Assembly (NCBI GenBank): GCA_015709595.1
Contig: CP054178.1
Location: forward strand, 3,601,205 to 3,665,204
Reading direction: 5' to 3'
DNA: 64,000 nt
Source of the DNA: Phycisphaeraceae bacterium
GTDB taxonomy: Bacteria > Planctomycetota > Phycisphaerae > Phycisphaerales > SM1A02
Shown here: piece after piece, positions 61,301 to 64,000 of the stretch
Numbering within the stretch: the first letter of the stretch is position 1
Layout: the number at the start of each line of letters is the position of its first letter
Notes under the pieces: model-generated
What the model saw: the letters and a program-made list of their open reading frames with translations, nothing else
Database searches by the model: none
What the model was told of the DNA's origin: nothing
Translations under genes and position numbers: made by a program

Positions 61301-63013
61301 GTCGGTGTTGACGGGGCCGGTGCTGGTGCGGGTTCGGTTGGGTCCGCCCCACGAGCCGTTGTCCTGAAGCCCGCCATAGACGTTGTAGAAGGGCGTGGGA
61401 TCGACCGCGACGTGGTAGAACTGGCCGATGGCGACATGGTTGTGGTGATCCCAGTTCTCCATGCGGTCGTGGGTGACGTACACCCCGCCGTCGTTGCCCA
61501 GGATCATGTGGCGGCCGTCCTTCGGGTTGATCCACAGGGCGTGATGGTCAACATGGACGCCGCCGCGGGCGCCGTCGCCGGTGAAGGTCTTGCCCCCGTC
61601 ACGGGAGCGGTAGAGCGAGGTGCCGAGCACGTAGACATAGTTGTCGTCGCTGGGGTCTACGCGCAGTTCGCTGTAGTACATGGGGCGCGGGTTGAGCGAG
61701 TTGATGCGTTTCCAGGTCTCTCCGCCGTCCTCGGAGCGATAGATGCCCCCCATCTCGTGCCCATCGCGACCCTGATCGTCCTGCACGTTTTCGCGCTGCC
61801 CGCCCAGCCCGCCGGAGAAGGCCTGCTCGGTGAGCGCCCCCTCGCGCTTCGTGAAGGTCACTTCCGCCTTGCCGAACTGGCGGTCACGAACGTACTCGAA
61901 GGTGACGGTGTCGCCGGCGCGCTGCTGCCGGATGGCGCGGGTCAGGTCGGCGTACGAGCCGATCCGCTCATCGTTCATGGCGATGATGATGTCGCCGGTC
62001 TTCAGTCCCGCCTTGTCCGAAGGGCCGTTGGCGGTGATGGAGGTAAGCCGGGCGCCGACTTCGGCGTTCTCGCCTGACATGCCCATGAAGGCGGTGTCGG
62101 GCGGGAGCTGGGTGATGCGCTCGCTTTCGACCACGGCATAGAGCACGTCGGGGTTCTTGCGATACACGTCGACGCCGACGCGTCCGATCTGCACGGTGGG
62201 CAATCCCTGCGTGAGCCGCTTCCAGGTCTTGCCGCCGTCGGTGGTCTTCCAGATGCCGCCCCCCGGCCCCCACTTCTTCGAGGGGTCGTTGGTGTCGTAG
62301 AGGTCGCGTTCGCGCTCGTAGGTGGCGGCCCAGAGCGTCTGCGGATCGGTGGGATGCATGTCCACGTCCACCACGCCGGTCTTGTCGTCCACGTAGAGGA
62401 TGCGTTCCCACGACTTGCCGCCATCCGTGGTCTTGTAGAGCCCGCGCTCCTCGTTGGGTCCGTAGAGACGGCCCAGCGCGCCCACGTAGACGATGTTCGG
62501 GTCGGTCGGATGGATGATGACCTTGCCGATCTGGAAGGAGTCCCTCAGCCCCATGTTGGTCCAGGTCTTGCCGCCATCGGTGGACTTGTAGACGCCGTCG
62601 CCGTACGACACGCTGTTGCGGGGCCGCTTCTCGCCGGTGCCGACCCAGACGATGCTGGGGTCGGACGCGGCCACCGCCACGTCGCCGATCGACACCGTGG
62701 TCTCACGATCGAACTGATGCTCATAAGTCGTGCCGGCGTTGGTGGTCTTGAGCAGACCGCCCGAGGCCGTTCCGACCCAGTAGGTCATGGGATCCGCCTC
62801 GTAGACGGCCAACGCGCCGATGCGACCGGACATGTTGGCCGGACCGATCGAGCGCCAGCGAATCGCGCTCGCCCAGGCGGGCGGCAGCGCCGGTTCGGCG
62901 ATCGCCGCCGCGATCTGGTTATCGGCGGCCAGCACCAAGCCGGGAGCATGAACCACCTGCAGGACGAACAGGGCGCCAAGAACGGCGCACGCAAGGTTCC
63001 GATGAAGACGCAT
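58361..63013 (-). CDS. Large exported BNR/sortilin-like propeller protein with PDZ, EF-hand and beta modules
   Basis: 1,550 residues from the ATG at 63013 (signal peptide LACAVLGALFVLQVVHAPGLVLA). At least eight Asp-box motifs (STDGGKTW, TTDGGKSW, SEDGGETW, SEDYGRTW) mark a sortilin/VPS10- or sialidase-like beta-propeller. It is interrupted by a PDZ domain (about 315-390, NGPSDKAGLKTGDIIIAMNDE) and, later, by a block with two EF-hand loops (DANNDGKLQRDEV and DANKDGVIDDSEL, about 755-805). Three modules of about 100 residues follow (about 814-920, 968-1070, 1090-1190), the same type as in the tricorn-like protease. A Gly-rich run precedes the C-terminal domain. Function is unknown; it is probably a periplasmic or surface binding protein. 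Confidence 0.85.
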   Translation of the reverse strand: MRLHRNLACAVLGALFVLQVVHAPGLVLAADNQIAAAIAEPALPPAWASAIRWRSIGPANMSGRIGALAVYEADPMTYWVGTASGGLLKTTNAGTTYEHQFDRETTVSIGDVAVAASDPSIVWVGTGEKRPRNSVSYGDGVYKSTDGGKTWTNMGLRDSFQIGKVIIHPTDPNIVYVGALGRLYGPNEERGLYKTTDGGKSWERILYVDDKTGVVDVDMHPTDPQTLWAATYERERDLYDTNDPSKKWGPGGGIWKTTDGGKTWKRLTQGLPTVQIGRVGVDVYRKNPDVLYAVVESERITQLPPDTAFMGMSGENAEVGARLTSITANGPSDKAGLKTGDIIIAMNDERIGSYADLTRAIRQQRAGDTVTFEYVRDRQFGKAEVTFTKREGALTEQAFSGGLGGQRENVQDDQGRDGHEMGGIYRSEDGGETWKRINSLNPRPMYYSELRVDPSDDNYVYVLGTSLYRSRDGGKTFTGDGARGGVHVDHHALWINPKDGRHMILGNDGGVYVTHDRMENWDHHNHVAIGQFYHVAVDPTPFYNVYGGLQDNGSWGGPNRTRTSTGPVNTDWISIGGGDGFVCRVDPNDPKQIYFESQNGGMGRIHLGTGERGFIRPRAQRGQTYRFNWNTPYMLSSHNSRIYYVAGNYVFKSLDRGDNLRVISPEITRTQQGSATAFGESPRDPDVLYVGTDCGALWMTRDGGVTWTDLFSGETKATSGQAATPAAPAGTGAAPPATGTGGGAAGTPGSREAAMLRQMIGRMDANNDGKLQRDEVPQQMRALFDRVDANKDGVIDDSELAALAGGGDQPAAPASGDPVTGTWKSRLVGAGIPAEASEFTLTLTLAADNSVKGRFESPTMKGDSTEGTFDRSSGALTMTFNLDRGAVKLTGAIRNGVISGSMDVASGLLQIRFEGRKEGGAEAPAASTASRGGGGRTGSGAATAPPATTPPPAAPPTPPTPPPAPPADPVSGTWDAELVSDQIPPGAGAFTMKLKLESGNRVTGTVSSSQGDGTIREGSFDAARGMVRAVIATGDADIVLTGTIKDGAMTGDVSIGDGAFTAGFKARKSGEPALLLQPISSEPLSLAFDDVVSGEWTGRFVSDDMPPDAGAFTMKLALGEGGKVTGTYTSRFGDNAIESGSFNAETGDLKIAFSTGRGEGTIEGKIADGKFTGTLTAGGGQFTIPVEAARTAPAAPSTPPAAAAPAAPAPRPAPAAQPAPPDGPASIDKLLPKRMCVSAIEPSRYVDGRVYVTFDGHRSDNDEAWVFVSEDYGRTWKPIRQGLPRGSTRVIREDIQNPDVLYLGTEFSAFASVDRGATWTRINNNLPTVAVHEFAQHPTSGEIVAGTHGRSLWIADVTPIRQMTQEARAAAAHLYRPTTAIMWRSEPARGASGTRRFIGENPPTGVPIYYSLTKRPQSISLTIEELDGRVLRELSAATEPGLYRVLWDFRRAPQQPQGGPGGAGGGAGRGGGGGGGGGAGAALPPGRYRVVLTVDGNRLTQELNVVGDPDYPDVFRAIRSQEQFEEAWNAFRRELRGEGEFAEQREVIHH

Positions 63014-63209
63014 GATCGGACGGGCTCCCGGTGGGCGATTCCGGTGACAAGTCGGCGCGAAGTCGGGGCTTGGCCGTGCCGATCCCACCAATCGCGGCAC
63101 GGGCAGTGGAATACCACGACTCTTTTGCCGACGTTGCATCCATCGTTACGCGCCCGGCATAGAAATGCAGGCGGCTCGGCGAGCGCCCGGGACGGAAACG
63201 AGTCGGCGC

Positions 63210-63238
63210 TTGACAACGTATCACATCGCCCCTGTCTC
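63210..63238 (+). promoter_or_regulatory. Possible promoter upstream of the second propeller gene
   Basis: A perfect TTGACA (63210-63215) is followed 17 bases later by TGTCTC (63233-63238), a poor -10. It lies 65 bases before the start codon at 63281. If active, the transcript would begin close to or within the hairpin at 63228-63250. Confidence 0.3.
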
Positions 63239-63250
63239 GGGGGCATTTTT
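63228..63250 (+). terminator. Hairpin plus T-run in the leader of the second propeller gene
   Basis: GCCCC (63228-63232) pairs with GGGGC (63240-63244), then ATTTTT. It lies just before the start codon at 63281 on the same strand, so it could be an attenuator, or a terminator for transcripts coming from the left. Confidence 0.4.
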
Positions 63251-63280
63251 CCGCGTAGACCGGGGTGAGAAGGTGATCTG

Positions 63281-64000
63281 ATGACGCTGCGACGAATCGC
63301 TCTTGCCCATTTCCACCGCACGATTGCCCTGTTTGCCTCCGCCGCCGTGCTTGCCACGGGCCTGGGCGCTGGCGCTCAGTCGCTGCCCGACAACGTGCTC
63401 AAGGATTTCGCCTTCCGCGAGATCGGTCCCACGGTGTTCGGCGGGCGCATCACCGATCTGTCGCTGGTGGAGGGTCGCCCCCACACCATCTTCGTCGCCG
63501 CGGCCTCGGGCGGGCTCTTCCGCACCACGAACAACGGCACCACGTGGGAATGCATCTTCCAGCACGAGGGCACCATCTCGATCGGCGACATCGCCGTCGA
63601 TCAGAAGAACCCCGACACCATCTGGGTCGGCACGGGCGAGGCCAACAATCAGCGCTCCTCCTACTGGGGCGATGGGGTCTACAAGACCACCGACGGCGGC
63701 AAGACGTGGACCAACGTGGGCCTGCGCGACAGCCACCACATCGCGCGCATCGCCATTGACCCCTCCAACTCCGACGTGGTGTACGTCGCCGCCATGGGGC
63801 GCCTCTATTCCGACAACGAAGAACGCGGATTGTTCAAGACCGCCGACGGCGGCAAGACCTGGCAGCGGGTGCTGTGGGTGAGCGAACGCGTCGGCGCCAC
63901 TGAAGTCGCCATTGATCCGCGGAATCCGAGCACGGTGTACGCGGCGACCTACGAGCGCATCCGCCGCCCCTGGCACCTGATCGAGTCCGGCCCCGGCAGC
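63281..64000 (+). CDS. Second BNR/sortilin-like propeller protein, N-terminal part
   Basis: 240 codons visible before the window ends. The signal peptide (IALFASAAVLATGLGAGAQ) is followed by a propeller start nearly parallel to the protein at 58361-63013. Examples are SGGLFRTTNNGTTWE against SGGLLKTTNAGTTYE, and YWGDGVYKTTDGGKTWTNVGLRDSHHIARI against SYGDGVYKSTDGGKTWTNMGLRDSFQIGKV. The two genes are divergent paralogs 267 bases apart. A GAGAAGGTG ribosome site lies just upstream. Confidence 0.88.
   Translation, partial: MTLRRIALAHFHRTIALFASAAVLATGLGAGAQSLPDNVLKDFAFREIGPTVFGGRITDLSLVEGRPHTIFVAAASGGLFRTTNNGTTWECIFQHEGTISIGDIAVDQKNPDTIWVGTGEANNQRSSYWGDGVYKTTDGGKTWTNVGLRDSHHIARIAIDPSNSDVVYVAAMGRLYSDNEERGLFKTADGGKTWQRVLWVSERVGATEVAIDPRNPSTVYAATYERIRRPWHLIESGPGS

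Overview
The window is GC-rich, densely coded bacterial chromosome; several long open frames lie antisense to real genes. Gene content points to a Gram-negative-type, secretion-rich heterotroph. Large secreted repeat proteins, a tricorn-type protease, an RHS remnant with a dockerin-like tail and short palindromes inserted in frame in genes fit a planctomycete, perhaps class Phycisphaerae. This placement is inference; there is no rRNA in the window.

Layout. 1-3309 (minus): start of an Mrp-type cation/proton antiporter operon (mrpA, B, C and a truncated mrpD). 3.5-6.3 kb: single genes for a MoaD-like sulfur carrier, tryptophanyl-tRNA synthetase, a DinB-like protein and a putative lipoprotein. 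6.4-29.2 kb (minus): a type II secretion operon in the order gspF-G-H-I-J-K-L-M/C-D, mostly joined by 4-base stop/start overlaps. Its last gene encodes a secretin of about 4,840 residues: one N0-like domain, about 52 secretin N-type domains and one ordinary C-terminal secretin channel domain. Ordinary GspD has three N-type repeats in about 650-750 residues. No gspE ATPase or prepilin peptidase gene is present here.

29.7-33.2 kb: a tiny sigma-region-4 protein, a sulfotransferase-like protein, a class IV aminotransferase, an unknown membrane protein and a zinc-ribbon protein. 33.3-43.1 kb (minus): acetyl-CoA synthetase, then, upstream, a full SUF iron-sulfur assembly operon (sufB-C-D-sulfurtransferase-sufE-sufS-sufU-sufT). 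43.8-64 kb: large exported proteins (tricorn-like protease, zinc carboxypeptidase, fungalysin/thermolysin-like metalloprotease, two beta-propeller proteins) mixed with argC, a GNAT acetyltransferase, tRNA-Leu(GAG), an isolated nuoC, an RHS remnant and a thioredoxin-like protein.

How it may fit together. The two divergent metalloproteases share a nearly identical C-terminal half, and the tricorn-like and propeller proteins share a different module of about 100 residues. These look like exported enzymes that a type II system could carry, and the giant secretin may build an unusually long periplasmic conduit; both ideas are inference. Non-coding DNA and some coding DNA carry dispersed elements: two copies of a roughly 210-base nested inverted repeat, and a family of 17-19-base palindromes found in frame inside gspK, gspL, acs and argC.
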